From the NCBI RefSeq assembly GCF_016862395.1, contig NZ_BOMW01000020.1, positions 62,001 through 126,000 on the forward strand: DNA of 64,000 bases, read 5' to 3'. Below the pieces are notes generated by a model that was given only the letters and a program-made list of their open reading frames with translations, did not search any database and was not told the DNA's origin. The stretch comes from Actinoplanes siamensis. GTDB taxonomy: Bacteria; Actinomycetota; Actinomycetes; Mycobacteriales; Micromonosporaceae. The translations under genes were made by a program, and so were the position numbers. Below, piece by piece: positions 24,628 to 34,859 of this stretch; within the stretch, counting starts at the first letter, position 1; each line of letters starts with the position of its first letter.

Positions 24628-27600
24628 TTCAATTACGGGGAGCACTGGGGGTGGTGCCGGTGGCTTCAAACCGTGCTGCTCGGCGAGACTGGCAAGCCGT
24701 TGCACCTTGCCGCGATCGTGGCCGGCCGCGTCGGTGAGGATCTGGCGGACGTCGCGTTGCACCCGCAGCGTGTACGGGGCGTTGAGCAGGGCTGCTAGCT
24801 CATCCTGCCGCTCGCCGAGGAACCGGCCGTGTTCGCGAACGAACGCGGATGCATCGCGCATCACGCGGGGTACCTGCGGTGCGAGGTTGGCCGGGTCAGT
24901 CTGGTACATCCACTGTCGGTGGATGTGTTCCTGCGCCGCTGTCCACGCGTCGAACGCCGCGTTGTACATGTGGTCGTCCAGGACGGCGGGAACCGTGTCA
25001 GTCTGAGGGTCGGCGTGAGCGAGGCACGCGAGGGTGTCGTCGATGACCAACGGCTGGCAGTCCGGTCCGCCGGTCTGCAGCGTCAGGTCCGAGTTGAGCG
25101 GCACATACCGGTACCAGGGTTTCGAGTGGTCTCCGATGCGGGCGCAAAACACGAATCCCGGGGTCGCGCCTTCACGGGTGAACCCGGTCCCTGCACCCCA
25201 CGGCAGGTCGAGGACCCGTTGGCGAGTGGGCTGATCAGCGAACGCGTTGGCGAGTCTGCGCCGATATTCCTCACCGGACAGGGCGGCGTTACCACCGTCG
25301 GTGAACAGGGCCGCCTCTTGCCGGCGGATCCGGTCGATCTGGTCGCGGGTTTCCGACAGGTTCCGTTCGACGGGGTCGACGCCGGGTAGGACCTCGCCGA
25401 TGCCGACGGACGCGGCGGCCTGCTTGAGTTTCCGTTGCAGCCGTTCTTCTAGCCTCAGGACACGGTCCAGGTCCTCATCGGGGAAGAAGCAACGCATGAA
25501 CACTTCGGCATGCGGGGACCCGATCCGGTCGATACGGCCGTGGCGTTGCACGAGCCGCATTGGATTCCATGGCAGGTCGTAGTTGATGATGTGGCGGCCT
25601 TGCTGCAGGTTCACCCCTTCGGCGAGCACGTCGGTGGTGACGATCAGGTCGTACAGGTCGTCTTCGACGCCGGTGCCGGCGGTCTGCGGCGCGAACCCGG
25701 TGATGATGTCGGTGCGGTGGGCTCGGTCGGGGCCGGAGACGAGCGCTGTCCGGCCGCGGTAGGGGGCGAGCCGGTCGTCGGTGAGCAGGAGGGTCGCCAG
25801 CGCCTCGTTGATGTAGGCGGCGGTGTCGGCGAAGTAGGTGAAGATCAGGACCTTGCGTTTGTTGCGGGTGTCCTGCTCGCCGATGCCTTCGGCTTCTGCG
25901 TCATGGGCGATCGCCGCCAGGTCGTCGATGAGCGCGGTGATCTTCGGGTCGGTGGTGGCGTGCAGCGTCTGCACCCGCTGTCGGAGCTGTTCCAGCAGCG
26001 TTCGGTCCGCTTGCACCGCTTCCGACAGGGCTTGCACGTCGTAGTCAGCGGCGTCGGCGACCCCGTCGACGATGTCGTCGTCCAGGCCGGTCAGCCACTC
26101 ACTGACGTCTTCGGTGTCGGATCCCGCCCAGTCGCGGAGCGCACCGCCGGTGAGGACCAGCCCGGAGCCGAGCGCGTCCAGGAACCGGTCGTGGGAGTTG
26201 ATCATCTTCGTGATCGTGCATTCGAACGCGTATGCCGACGACTCGAACCGTTTCAGCAGTCCGGACCGCAGAAGGCCGGCGTTCTGCGCCTCGTACTGTT
26301 CGGTGTCGCCGTGCAGCAGGAACCTCGACGGCACGTACCGGGCCATGGTGAGCACTTCGCCGGGGTCGTCAAGCAGTACCCCGGCGGCGAGGCTGTCATT
26401 GAGGGATTCGTCGGTGACGTCCGCGCCCAATGCGACGGCAAGGTCGTCGAACACGCCGGGCAGCACCGCGTTGAGGTTGTAGTCGACGCGTACGACCCGG
26501 CACGTCGGGAAGGAGATCTCCCGTTCGACACCGTTGATGACGACCCGGTCTCCGACGTAGTGGTTACGGACGAACCGGCGGGTCCGTCGGACCGCCACCT
26601 CGTCGAGCACGTCGAACAGATGCTCCGGCGACAGATCGTCGGGATTCATCGCCATCGCCCGTTGGAAATAGGTACGCAGGCTCGGGATGCCAATGTAACT
26701 GAAGGCGGCGTCGTTGGTGGTGAAGTAGCCGATCAGGTTGTATAAGTCGGCGAGGGTGTTGTTGACCGGTGTCGCGGTCAGCAGCACCAGATCCTTGGGG
26801 ACCGGTCCTTCCAGCACCCGCCGCAGCGCCTCTGCCCGCTGGGTCTTGTCGTTACGCATCGCGTGGGCTTCGTCGACGACCACGAGCGCGTACTCGTCCG
26901 GGTTCTGCAACGCGGCAGTTCGGGCTCCGGCGTCGTCGATGCCGGCGACCAGCTGTTCGTAGGAGACGACGTCGGCACGCAGGTTCCGTTCCCGTAGGAA
27001 CGGCTCCCACGTGGAGTCCCGCAACGTCGCCGGCGCGATCACCAGCGCTTTCTGACGCCGTTCGATCGTCGCCTCATACAGCAGTTCACCGGCGAGGAAC
27101 GTCTTGCCGAGACCGACCTCGTCAGCGATGATCACCCCTTTACGGCGGGCCAGGATCCGCTGCGCCCGCCACACCCCGTCCGCCTGGAACGCGGTCAGCC
27201 GCAGATGAGACCGGGGCGGCTGCTCGGCCTCCAGGTCCGTGCCGTACAGCTCGTACAACATCCGCAGAAACACGTCCCACGGTTGATGTGCCGTCCACCG
27301 CGCTTCGTACAAGGCGGCCAGATCGTACGGAACCGCGTCGTTCCAGTGCTCGTCGAACCAGCCGATCACCTGCGCAACGGTCGACGGCTGGTAATGACCG
27401 AGGTTCAGCTCCTTGTTCCGGGACAGGCCGGCGTAGGTGAAGTTCGACGAGCCTGCCACGACACCGGTGGCGTTCGTCGTGACGATGAACGCCTTCCCGT
27501 GCAGGAACGCCGACTCGTACCGGCGCACCTGCACCGTATCCGGGTTCGCCCGCAACCACGCGACCAGCCGGCGTGCCTGAACGTCGGCTTCGCGGGTGAA

Positions 27601-27969
27601 CCCCAGCAAATCCCGGTCCTCTTCCAACGACCGGCGGTGACCCTCCAGCGCTCGCTGCACCTCAGGGGCTGGGCCGCGCTGGCGACGGCGGCGCGGCTCA
27701 CTCAGCCGCCGAACAGCCGGCCGGTCCGCCGCCCTGGTCGGTTCCGCGCCGAGCAGCAGCCGTACACCGGCGACCTTCTCCAACTCGTCGGCGAGCAGGT
27801 TAAACCCACCCGGGTTGAAGTACGCCGTCGCGATAGCAACGTGCGGTGGAGACACCCACAGCGTGCGGATCCCGCCGAGCAGTGTGTTGATCGCCTCCGC
27901 AACCGTCTCCCCGGCCTCTGGCCGGTTGGTGGCGAATTCCGGGCGAGAGTGCGGAATGGGAGCTGTCAC
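24580..27969 (-). CDS. SNF2-type helicase with N-terminal phospholipase D-like domain
   Basis: 1129 residues. GTG 27969 overlaps the upstream methyltransferase stop as GTGA, which favours it over GTG 27987. Residues about 20-225 form a PLD-like domain with one HKD motif (FLHGKAFIV, then GSSNFTYAGL). A superfamily 2 SNF2/RapA-like helicase follows: Walker A DEVGLGKT (283-290), DEAH box VVVDEAHA (364-371), motif III LLTATPVNN, and a C-terminal RecA-like part ending in LAEGVNLQ..NYDLPWNP..QRHGRIDRIGS. Adjacent to and coupled with the 1350-residue methyltransferase. Class 1 DISARM pairs a SNF2 helicase (DrmD) with an adenine methyltransferase (DrmMI), but its core genes drmA/B/C are not here. Probably a two-gene restriction/defence module in which PLD is the nuclease. 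The exact class is unsure. Confidence 0.85.
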   Translation of the reverse strand: MTAPIPHSRPEFATNRPEAGETVAEAINTLLGGIRTLWVSPPHVAIATAYFNPGGFNLLADELEKVAGVRLLLGAEPTRAADRPAVRRLSEPRRRRQRGPAPEVQRALEGHRRSLEEDRDLLGFTREADVQARRLVAWLRANPDTVQVRRYESAFLHGKAFIVTTNATGVVAGSSNFTYAGLSRNKELNLGHYQPSTVAQVIGWFDEHWNDAVPYDLAALYEARWTAHQPWDVFLRMLYELYGTDLEAEQPPRSHLRLTAFQADGVWRAQRILARRKGVIIADEVGLGKTFLAGELLYEATIERRQKALVIAPATLRDSTWEPFLRERNLRADVVSYEQLVAGIDDAGARTAALQNPDEYALVVVDEAHAMRNDKTQRAEALRRVLEGPVPKDLVLLTATPVNNTLADLYNLIGYFTTNDAAFSYIGIPSLRTYFQRAMAMNPDDLSPEHLFDVLDEVAVRRTRRFVRNHYVGDRVVINGVEREISFPTCRVVRVDYNLNAVLPGVFDDLAVALGADVTDESLNDSLAAGVLLDDPGEVLTMARYVPSRFLLHGDTEQYEAQNAGLLRSGLLKRFESSAYAFECTITKMINSHDRFLDALGSGLVLTGGALRDWAGSDTEDVSEWLTGLDDDIVDGVADAADYDVQALSEAVQADRTLLEQLRQRVQTLHATTDPKITALIDDLAAIAHDAEAEGIGEQDTRNKRKVLIFTYFADTAAYINEALATLLLTDDRLAPYRGRTALVSGPDRAHRTDIITGFAPQTAGTGVEDDLYDLIVTTDVLAEGVNLQQGRHIINYDLPWNPMRLVQRHGRIDRIGSPHAEVFMRCFFPDEDLDRVLRLEERLQRKLKQAAASVGIGEVLPGVDPVERNLSETRDQIDRIRRQEAALFTDGGNAALSGEEYRRRLANAFADQPTRQRVLDLPWGAGTGFTREGATPGFVFCARIGDHSKPWYRYVPLNSDLTLQTGGPDCQPLVIDDTLACLAHADPQTDTVPAVLDDHMYNAAFDAWTAAQEHIHRQWMYQTDPANLAPQVPRVMRDASAFVREHGRFLGERQDELAALLNAPYTLRVQRDVRQILTDAAGHDRGKVQRLASLAEQHGLKPPAPPPVLPVIELSDIHLVTWCTIQPA

Positions 27970-30900
27970 CGAGTCGCGGCCTTCCACGTGTCGTAGTGCT
28001 CAAGAACCCGCGTCAGGCGCGGTTGATAGTCCCAGCCCCGGTGGAACGTCGAGAAGATGTGTCCCACCTCGCCACGGTCCAGGCCGTACAGCAGTGCGAC
28101 GACCGCATCGAGTTCGGCGATCAGGTCAGTTTTGGTTGCCTCATCGTTGGCCGAACCGACCGGCACTCCCACCCTGGCCGCCCAGGCGGCGTACCGGCCG
28201 TCCACCGCGGCGAGCCGGCCCGCGATCTCGATCACCCGTTCACTGAGTAGTGAGCCCGGCTTCGGGCGCGGGACGGGAAGCCCGTTGAATACGTGGAAGT
28301 TCATGTGCACCTCGGCGACGGTGCGAGCAACCCAGTCCAGGGGGATGCTGCACAGCACTCCCAGCAGGTATGCCTGGTCGCGTTCGTCGCCGCGGGCAAA
28401 CAGCAGATAGGGGGCCGTGTTCTGCGCAACGACATTGGCGGGCACCAGTGCGGCGCGGACGGTACGCGTGTCGAGCGCGCGGCTGATGTCACGGAACATG
28501 ATCCGTGGGTGCAGGCACGGGAGAGTGCTGGGATCGCGGATGACGTCCTTGTCGATCTCGGAGAACGCCGACTTGGACAACCTTGACTGCCGCACTCGCC
28601 GGGCCCGCAGCTCCTGGGTAACGTGTTCGGGGTCAGCCCAGCCGAAGTAGATACCGGTGTCGGGTTCCCAGATGTCGAACGACGCACCCTTGTACACCGG
28701 CCAGCCGACAGGATTCGCCAAGTCGACGGAGAAGTGCCCCTTCTTCCGGTCAGCGGTCGCATGGAATTCGGCCGTCGGCCGGGCACGCCAAGTCCCGTCA
28801 GGGATGCCCAAACGCGGCTGCAGGCGCATCTTGACGAAAATTGATGTGGCCTGCACATCAGGAAGAGCCGGGAACGCAGCGGAGTCTGACCACGCAAGAA
28901 AGTCGGCTGTTTCGATTGCCGTGCCGGACAGTCGCCTAGCCTGGTACTCCGCCAGAGACGCGAACGGCCCCCGCAGAAACAGCGAACCGACGTGCTCGGG
29001 CCCCTTACGGATAGCGATGAGCCCGATGGTGTACTGCGGGTGCACTTCGTCGAACACCCATTTCCGGTTGTTCACCAGCAGGGTCACATCAGTGAACGTG
29101 CCCTCAGCGAGCACAGCCTCCCGCCAGGGCGCGCTGCCAGCCGCGGCGAGCGCACTGCGCGGAAGGACAACCCCGACAATCCCGTCCGGGCGCAGGGTCT
29201 GCCAGACTCGCCACGTGAATGCCTTGTAGAGGTCCGGGTCACCGGTCCCCATGCCCGGGAACGGGCCCCGCAGCAATGCGTCACGCAACTGGTCAGTCCG
29301 AGTGATCTGTTTCTCGTACATGGCGACCAGATCAGGACGCTCGGCTTCCAGCTCGATGATTCGGGCGTTCTGCTCCTTCTGTGCCAGACCCCGGAGACCC
29401 GGATACCGCAGCGCCCAAAACGCCAGCCGTTCGACCGTGATTTCTTCCCACGGCGGGTTGCCGAGCAGCACGTCGAAACCGGGCCGGTCGCGCAGGAACA
29501 CCTCCGGGAACAAGTAAGGCAGGTGTGACACCTTGAGGTCACTAAGCACTGCGTGGACATCCTCACGGGCCGCGGCCTGGATTGCGTCGGCCGGGCCGTT
29601 GGGCAATCCGATGAGTCCGAGCCGGACCGCAACGGCAGCGTCGAAGAGCGCTTTCGCGTCAGCGGCCGCCGCCATTGCAGCTGCGAACGCGCGAGCGGCT
29701 TCACGAACCTCGGCCTTGGTCGCCTCCGCGGTACGGGCGACCCGCGACAGCCGGTCCCGGGCTGAAGCGAGGGCGGTCTCGATTCCGTCGGAGAAGATGC
29801 TCATCTGGCCGGGCGCTCGCTGCGGCTCGAGGATGTCGAACACCTCGTCGACTGTGCCGATACCGGTGAGGCTGTTCCCGACAACCAGGTTGTGGTCGAG
29901 GCTGCTCATCGGCAGGCCGGGAACGAACGTGTGGATCCAGATCGCTAGCCGGGCCAGTTCGACGGCGATCAGATTCAGGTCGAGCCCGTAGACGCACCGC
30001 CGGGCGATCTGCCGGCGGAGCAAGCTCGATGGTTCCACCTCGATGCCTGGGGCGCTGTCCGCCAGAGCGGTACGGGCGACCTCCGCGAGACGAGCGAGTT
30101 CGTCGGCAACCGCCGGGATGGTGTTCGTGGCGAGGAAGGTACTGAACCGGGCTTCGATCCGGTCGATAGCCGCGACGAGGAAATGCGCGGAGCCCATGGC
30201 CAGGTCCGCGATACGGAAGTCGAAGAACTTCTCAGCAGCGGCTGCATCGTCGCCCGCGTCCAGCAGAGCCCGGACGGCGGCGAGGTGCCCGGTGATGGCC
30301 GGCTCCAGCGCGGTGTCGAGCAGGTGCTCGACCGCGAACGCCTTGGTGAAGTAGGAGCCGGTGGACTTACGAGCGCCAGATGCGTTGTGGAAATACACCT
30401 CCCCGGCCCGCACGACGACCTCGTCACCGGTCTTGGCCGGCAGGTAAGCGCCGGTCTTCCGATCGACGGTCAGATCACCGGTCGCGAACGACAACGACGA
30501 TTCCAGTAGGCCCTCGTAGATGGTGCCGAACTCACGGACCGACAACGATCGGAAGTCGACTGGGCCGCGTGTGCCGTCCTCGCCGGTGTCGATCAGCAGG
30601 GCTCGCAGGGCAGGCCCGATGTCGGTGTTGGATAGACGCATGGCGGCGATCGCCTGCCCGGACGGGTGGGCGTCGTCGGCGGCGAACAGACCGCCGTTGT
30701 AGGCGGGCACCGACCATTCGGCGTTGCCGTCGTCGACGGCCCGCCAGACGGCCAGCAGATCGTCCCACCGGTCGGTCGCGGAGGGGTCGAAGGTTAAGTC
30801 CGGTGTCTCGGCGAGTTCCCGGGCGAGAGTTTTGAGCGCCTTGCGGGTGTAACGAGGGTTGCGCTGGTACGGCAGCAGGCCCCGATCCTCGGCGTAGGAG

Positions 30901-32018
30901 ACGAACAACAGCCGGAACAGGATGATCAAGGTGCGGTGGTACGCCTCGTCGAGGTCGGCGTCGGTGGCCGCGTCCATCTGCGCGGCGACGGCCTTGGCCA
31001 GGTCGGGAACGACCTCGACGTAGACTCGTTCCCGCAGCCGCTGGCCGAGCGCTGCCGCATGGTCGGTGGACGCAGCCAGAATCTGCTGCGTGCTACCGCC
31101 TTCGATGAGAGCACCGGCTCCGCATATCAGCGGCAGGTAGGCGGCCTCGTCGTCAGACAGCAGCGCGAGGTCGAGTTCGACGAACGTCTCCGCGTGGCCT
31201 TTACGGCCCACGCCGACATCCGGCTTCGTAGGGTAAAGCCTGATCTGGCTTCCATGAGTGCTCAGCAGCCAGGGCAAGCCTTGCTGTTGGGCGATGCTCT
31301 GACCGAGCGCAACGGGAGACACCGCCCCGAACCGGGCGCTGGGCCGGTCGAACATCTCCAAGTCGTCGAGCAGCACCGCGACGGCCCGGTTGGTGCCGCC
31401 CGCGGCCAGCACATGCGCGGTGGACCCGTGCGGGGTGATCGTGTAGCCGAGGCTGCGGATGAGATTTGCACCACGGTCACGGAGCATGCCCACGCCGAGC
31501 ATGCGGGCGTTGTTCCAGTCAGCGCGCATCGGTACGCCGGTACGCAGCTCGTGGGAGGCGAATAGGCCGGAGTTGGTGAGCCCGGCGACCAGGTTGTCCT
31601 TCTGACTGGCAAGCAGCCGGTGCAGGGTTCGTTCTGCGGTGACCGCATCCCCGGCGGCAAGAGCGGCGGCGCAGATCCGTTCGACCTGAGAGAGGTTTAG
31701 GTCGGCGATCACTGCGGGGTCGTCCTTGGTCCCGCAGACAGCCGCCTGCCAGGCCCCGTTCTGAAGGTAGGCGACGACCAGCACGACCGGGGCCGCGCGG
31801 CGGTTCCACCGCAGGGACCACAGGCGGCGGACATCGTCCACGCGGGGGCGGGCATCGGCTGCGGCGACGGCAATCTCGAGGGCGTCCTGGCCGGGGGCTA
31901 TAAGAACCCGGTCCGGAGTCAATGAGGCGGGCGTGCCGGTAGGCCGGGTCCAGGGAATTTCGGTTGCGTCCGAGTCGCCGAGAAATTGATCTATGGTGAC
32001 GTCGGGCATACCGAGCAC
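27966..32018 (-). CDS. Large N6-adenine DNA methyltransferase (type IIG / DrmMI / PglX-like)
   Basis: 1350 residues. GTG 32018 has GGAAG at suitable spacing; ATG 32009 is a close alternative. The ~500-residue N-terminal part lacks a motif I recognise. The methyltransferase core follows: motif X KSTGSYFTKAFAVEHLL (551-567), motif I ADLAMGSAHFL (604-613), YGLDLNLIAVELAR (677-690) and an intact motif IV GNPPWEE (853-859). The C-terminal ~400 residues look like target-recognition sequence (SGTAIETADFLAW, FHVFNGLPVPRP). The intact NPPW contrasts with the altered motifs of proteins A and B, so this one is probably active. It is first in a two-gene operon with the PLD-SNF2 helicase (GTGA overlap). 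It would mark host DNA while the helicase-nuclease attacks unmarked DNA. Confidence 0.85.
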   Translation of the reverse strand: MLGMPDVTIDQFLGDSDATEIPWTRPTGTPASLTPDRVLIAPGQDALEIAVAAADARPRVDDVRRLWSLRWNRRAAPVVLVVAYLQNGAWQAAVCGTKDDPAVIADLNLSQVERICAAALAAGDAVTAERTLHRLLASQKDNLVAGLTNSGLFASHELRTGVPMRADWNNARMLGVGMLRDRGANLIRSLGYTITPHGSTAHVLAAGGTNRAVAVLLDDLEMFDRPSARFGAVSPVALGQSIAQQQGLPWLLSTHGSQIRLYPTKPDVGVGRKGHAETFVELDLALLSDDEAAYLPLICGAGALIEGGSTQQILAASTDHAAALGQRLRERVYVEVVPDLAKAVAAQMDAATDADLDEAYHRTLIILFRLLFVSYAEDRGLLPYQRNPRYTRKALKTLARELAETPDLTFDPSATDRWDDLLAVWRAVDDGNAEWSVPAYNGGLFAADDAHPSGQAIAAMRLSNTDIGPALRALLIDTGEDGTRGPVDFRSLSVREFGTIYEGLLESSLSFATGDLTVDRKTGAYLPAKTGDEVVVRAGEVYFHNASGARKSTGSYFTKAFAVEHLLDTALEPAITGHLAAVRALLDAGDDAAAAEKFFDFRIADLAMGSAHFLVAAIDRIEARFSTFLATNTIPAVADELARLAEVARTALADSAPGIEVEPSSLLRRQIARRCVYGLDLNLIAVELARLAIWIHTFVPGLPMSSLDHNLVVGNSLTGIGTVDEVFDILEPQRAPGQMSIFSDGIETALASARDRLSRVARTAEATKAEVREAARAFAAAMAAAADAKALFDAAVAVRLGLIGLPNGPADAIQAAAREDVHAVLSDLKVSHLPYLFPEVFLRDRPGFDVLLGNPPWEEITVERLAFWALRYPGLRGLAQKEQNARIIELEAERPDLVAMYEKQITRTDQLRDALLRGPFPGMGTGDPDLYKAFTWRVWQTLRPDGIVGVVLPRSALAAAGSAPWREAVLAEGTFTDVTLLVNNRKWVFDEVHPQYTIGLIAIRKGPEHVGSLFLRGPFASLAEYQARRLSGTAIETADFLAWSDSAAFPALPDVQATSIFVKMRLQPRLGIPDGTWRARPTAEFHATADRKKGHFSVDLANPVGWPVYKGASFDIWEPDTGIYFGWADPEHVTQELRARRVRQSRLSKSAFSEIDKDVIRDPSTLPCLHPRIMFRDISRALDTRTVRAALVPANVVAQNTAPYLLFARGDERDQAYLLGVLCSIPLDWVARTVAEVHMNFHVFNGLPVPRPKPGSLLSERVIEIAGRLAAVDGRYAAWAARVGVPVGSANDEATKTDLIAELDAVVALLYGLDRGEVGHIFSTFHRGWDYQPRLTRVLEHYDTWKAATR

Positions 32019-32886
32019 AACTCACTTCCATTGTGGACTGTCTCCGTGCGCAACCGCGGGGCGAGTCCAGCAGGAGGCGAATCCGATATCCAAGGGGTGC
32101 AGCCAAGCTGCGGGCCACAGGTTACGCGATCATGCCCAGTTTCGATACCCGAGCATCGCTCACATTGACCGCATTAGACCGCTAAAGGCAAGTAGACACC
32201 TTTGCGCATTGCGTCCGATGAGCAGCTATTAACGCTGCTCGCAACGCCACACCACCAAGGAGCAGTCACTAGAAGTACGCTTGCTGCGGCTGCCGAGTGA
32301 GCAAAAACGATGTGCCGGGCCGAGGTCGTACGCCTGAAGGCACGGCATGCACGGCTCGCGGGAATGCTCACGTCCTGCAGCGCCGGCTTCGTCGAACAGA
32401 CCGCCTGCGACGTACTTAACAACAGCCCACCCAGGCCATCCACCGGGTGCAGCAGACCCGTACAGACCCCTTGGATGTTCCGTACGGCCGTCCGCGCTCG
32501 GCCTCCTGGCGGGCTTCGCCCCCCGGCATCGGCCGGCGCGCCGGCCACTTCGGTATTCAGGGCCGTAACGATCGCTGAGCGTGGCAAACTCCGACGATGG
32601 TTCCAGCGATCGCTGCCGCACCGCTTCGCGGCTTGCCGCCAAAAGCGGTGTTCGTGGCGCTGTTCGGCGCGCGAGTGCTAGTTCAAGCAGCGTGGGCGCG
32701 ACCACTCATGGGGCCGAGCAGCGCCCCCGCACGACAACCAAGTCCGACCCGATTCCGCTGTCACGCTCGGTCCGGCGATGTGCACGAGCCAGAAGCCTTT
32801 GAAGACGTGGCCGTTGATCAGGGCGAACCAGAGAGGCCGACGGGACGTAGTCTCCTGTATAGGCATCGACGACGGGGAGTTTCTGG
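32019..32886. other. Long intergenic region between divergent units; no gene seen
   Basis: About 870 bp, upstream of both the methyltransferase operon and the ESX/DUF1023 operon. Several open frames exist, but none has a ribosome binding site, normal composition or family sequence. Promoters for both sides must lie here. GGGGAG at about 32874 belongs to the gene at 32887. Confidence 0.5.
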
Positions 32887-33231
32887 ATGCGACCGGACGT
32901 GGAGATTGACGTTGAGGGTTTGAGGCGTACAGGTACTCAGGTGCAGGACTCATCAGCCTCGGTCCGTGACATCGTCGCCAAGGAGAGAACGCAGCTCACC
33001 GTTGCAGGCGTCGCCGCGCAGTGGGCTGCGGGTCCGGTGATCGGGAAGCAGGCCGACAGTTGGTCGGTGTATCTGCAAGATTTGGCCGAGCGGATTCGTC
33101 TGTGCGGCGCTGGCATGATCGGCGCTGCCATCACCTATCAGCTCACCGATCAGGAGTCCGCCGACTCGATCACGGCCATTCTTCCGACGCCGCGGTCGTA
33201 CCACGGGCCGCACATGGGTGCCGCCGAATGA
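32887..33231 (+). CDS. Small ESX/WXG100-like helical protein
   Basis: 114 residues; ATG 32887 after GGGGAG. Helical and without a signal peptide, with about 100 residues of heptad-like pattern and central Trp residues (AAQWAAGPVIGKQADSWSVYL). Starts VEIDVEGLRRTGTQVQDSS, typical of ESX-type proteins that pair with DUF1023 hydrolases. Stop-start overlap (ATGA) with the next gene. Likely a secretion partner or chaperone for it through the type VII system; no type VII core gene is in the window. Family assignment is by form and context. Confidence 0.6.
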   Translation: MRPDVEIDVEGLRRTGTQVQDSSASVRDIVAKERTQLTVAGVAAQWAAGPVIGKQADSWSVYLQDLAERIRLCGAGMIGAAITYQLTDQESADSITAILPTPRSYHGPHMGAAE

Positions 33232-34859
33232 GCGGCATCACCCTGCAGCTGCTGGCCGACACGAACGCGAGCAGTTTCACGCAGGCGTCCGATGCCTGGG
33301 GGCGGATGGCCGCCCAACTGGACGCCAGCCGGGATCAGCTCATCACCGCAACGCACTACCTACCGGCGGTCTGGCCGACCGGCGATGCCGCTCAGGACAA
33401 GGTTGCCGCGCTGCAAACGGAGCTGGGTGACACCCACGAGCCGTGCCTGAAGATCAGCCGAGCCCTGCGCACCCACGCCGACACCATCCTCAGCCTGCAA
33501 TCCATGCTCGCCGACATCCAGCGCGAGTGTGCCGCGGAAGGACTCGCCGTTGACCTGGCCACCGGCACTGTTTCGTCGAAGGACCAACTGGCCGACACGG
33601 CGCAGGCGGCCAGAGTGGCTGGTCTAGTGTCGAGTTACAACCGCGAGCTGGGCGAGCTGCTGACCCGGGCGAACTCGCTGAACTCGGAGACCGTCGAAGC
33701 TCTCGGCCAACTGCCGCCGGCGCCAGGCTCCGGGAAGACGGGGCCGAAACTCACCGCGGATGATCTGGCTGCGATGAAGGGCAAGACCCCTGCGCAGGTC
33801 CACGACTGGTGGCAGAGCCTTACCCGGGGACAGCAGGACCAGGCCATCCATGACTTCCCGCGGGTGGTGGGCTGGATGGACGGGGTGCCCTCGCTCGATC
33901 GGGATAAGGCGAATCGCATCGGGCTGGCTCAGGAGAAGCAGTATCTACAGGATCGGCTGGGAACCACGCTTACCTGGACCGAGCGGGCGGTGGTGGATTC
34001 TCAACTCGAACACCTCGTTGGTATCGAGCAGGCCCTGGGCCGGCTGGGTGAACGCGGCCTGCTGCTCGGCTTCGACGAGACGGCCTACAACGACGACGGC
34101 AAAGTGATCATCGCTATGGGCAACCCGGACACAGCGCGCAACACCGGTGTTTGGGTACCGGGCCTCAGCACCACCTTGGGCAGCACAGCAGGGAACGTCG
34201 ATCGGATAGTCGACATGAACATAGCGGCCGACAAACTCACCCGCTACCAGACCGACGATGTCTCAACCGTCTACTGGCTCGGCTACGACGCTCCCGACGT
34301 TGACAACCTCTCCGTGCTCGGGAACGCGCGCTCCGTGGCCGGCCGGGACCCATACCTGAATTTCATGCAAAGCCTGCGGATCACCCATGAAAGCGACGTC
34401 GGTCACTTGGTGGCGATGGGCCACTCGTACGGCTCCACCGTCGTTGGCGAGGCAGCGAAGACGGGCAGCCTTCCGGTCGACGACATCGTCGTAGCCGGCA
34501 GCCCCGGGATGCATGTCGACTCGGCGAGTCAGCTCATGAACGACCCACGGCACGTCTGGGCTGGCGCCTCCGACAGCGATCCGGTCGCGCGTGCTGGTGC
34601 ATGGTTGGATTCCAACAACGAGGTGATGGACAGCTCGCCGTTGATCGAGTTCGCGGAGAACAAGGCCGATGCCACGCACGGTCTGGCGCCCAGCGACTCA
34701 ACCTTCGGCGGCAACGTGTGGAAGGCGGACACCCCCGGCCACACCCACTATTGGGACAACGGCAGCGAGAGCCTGAACAACCAGGCTCGCGTCCTCGCCG
34801 GCGCCTACAACAAGGTCACCTTCGCCGACAGCGGTCAGGTTCCGGAGGACTGGCGATGA
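33228..34859 (+). CDS. DUF1023 alpha/beta-hydrolase with N-terminal ESX-like helical region
   Basis: 543 residues from ATG 33228; a longer in-frame start runs through the previous gene. Residues 1-180 are helical (LADTNASSFTQASDAWGRMAAQL), like WXG100/LXG proteins. Residues about 250-500 are the DUF1023 alpha/beta hydrolase: YWLGYDAPDV, nucleophile elbow GHSYGS, DIVVAGSPGM and the late His in PGHTHYWDNGS. Family members in actinobacteria are putative exported lipases or esterases linked to type VII secretion. The middle gene of a three-gene unit, coupled to the lipoprotein gene by ATGA. Substrate unknown. Confidence 0.8.
   Translation: MSGITLQLLADTNASSFTQASDAWGRMAAQLDASRDQLITATHYLPAVWPTGDAAQDKVAALQTELGDTHEPCLKISRALRTHADTILSLQSMLADIQRECAAEGLAVDLATGTVSSKDQLADTAQAARVAGLVSSYNRELGELLTRANSLNSETVEALGQLPPAPGSGKTGPKLTADDLAAMKGKTPAQVHDWWQSLTRGQQDQAIHDFPRVVGWMDGVPSLDRDKANRIGLAQEKQYLQDRLGTTLTWTERAVVDSQLEHLVGIEQALGRLGERGLLLGFDETAYNDDGKVIIAMGNPDTARNTGVWVPGLSTTLGSTAGNVDRIVDMNIAADKLTRYQTDDVSTVYWLGYDAPDVDNLSVLGNARSVAGRDPYLNFMQSLRITHESDVGHLVAMGHSYGSTVVGEAAKTGSLPVDDIVVAGSPGMHVDSASQLMNDPRHVWAGASDSDPVARAGAWLDSNNEVMDSSPLIEFAENKADATHGLAPSDSTFGGNVWKADTPGHTHYWDNGSESLNNQARVLAGAYNKVTFADSGQVPEDWR

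Noticed and set aside
25510..26745. 411-codon plus-strand frame
   Set aside because: Antisense of the PLD-SNF2 helicase gene, whose motifs are all present on the minus strand.
24580..32018. Complete class 1 DISARM system
   Set aside because: Only a helicase and a methyltransferase are present; drmA, drmB and a separate drmC are not in the window.
32229..32705. 158-codon leftward frame in the long intergenic region
   Set aside because: Arg/Gly/Ala-rich translation without domain pattern, no ribosome binding site, overlapped by equally open frames on the other strand.
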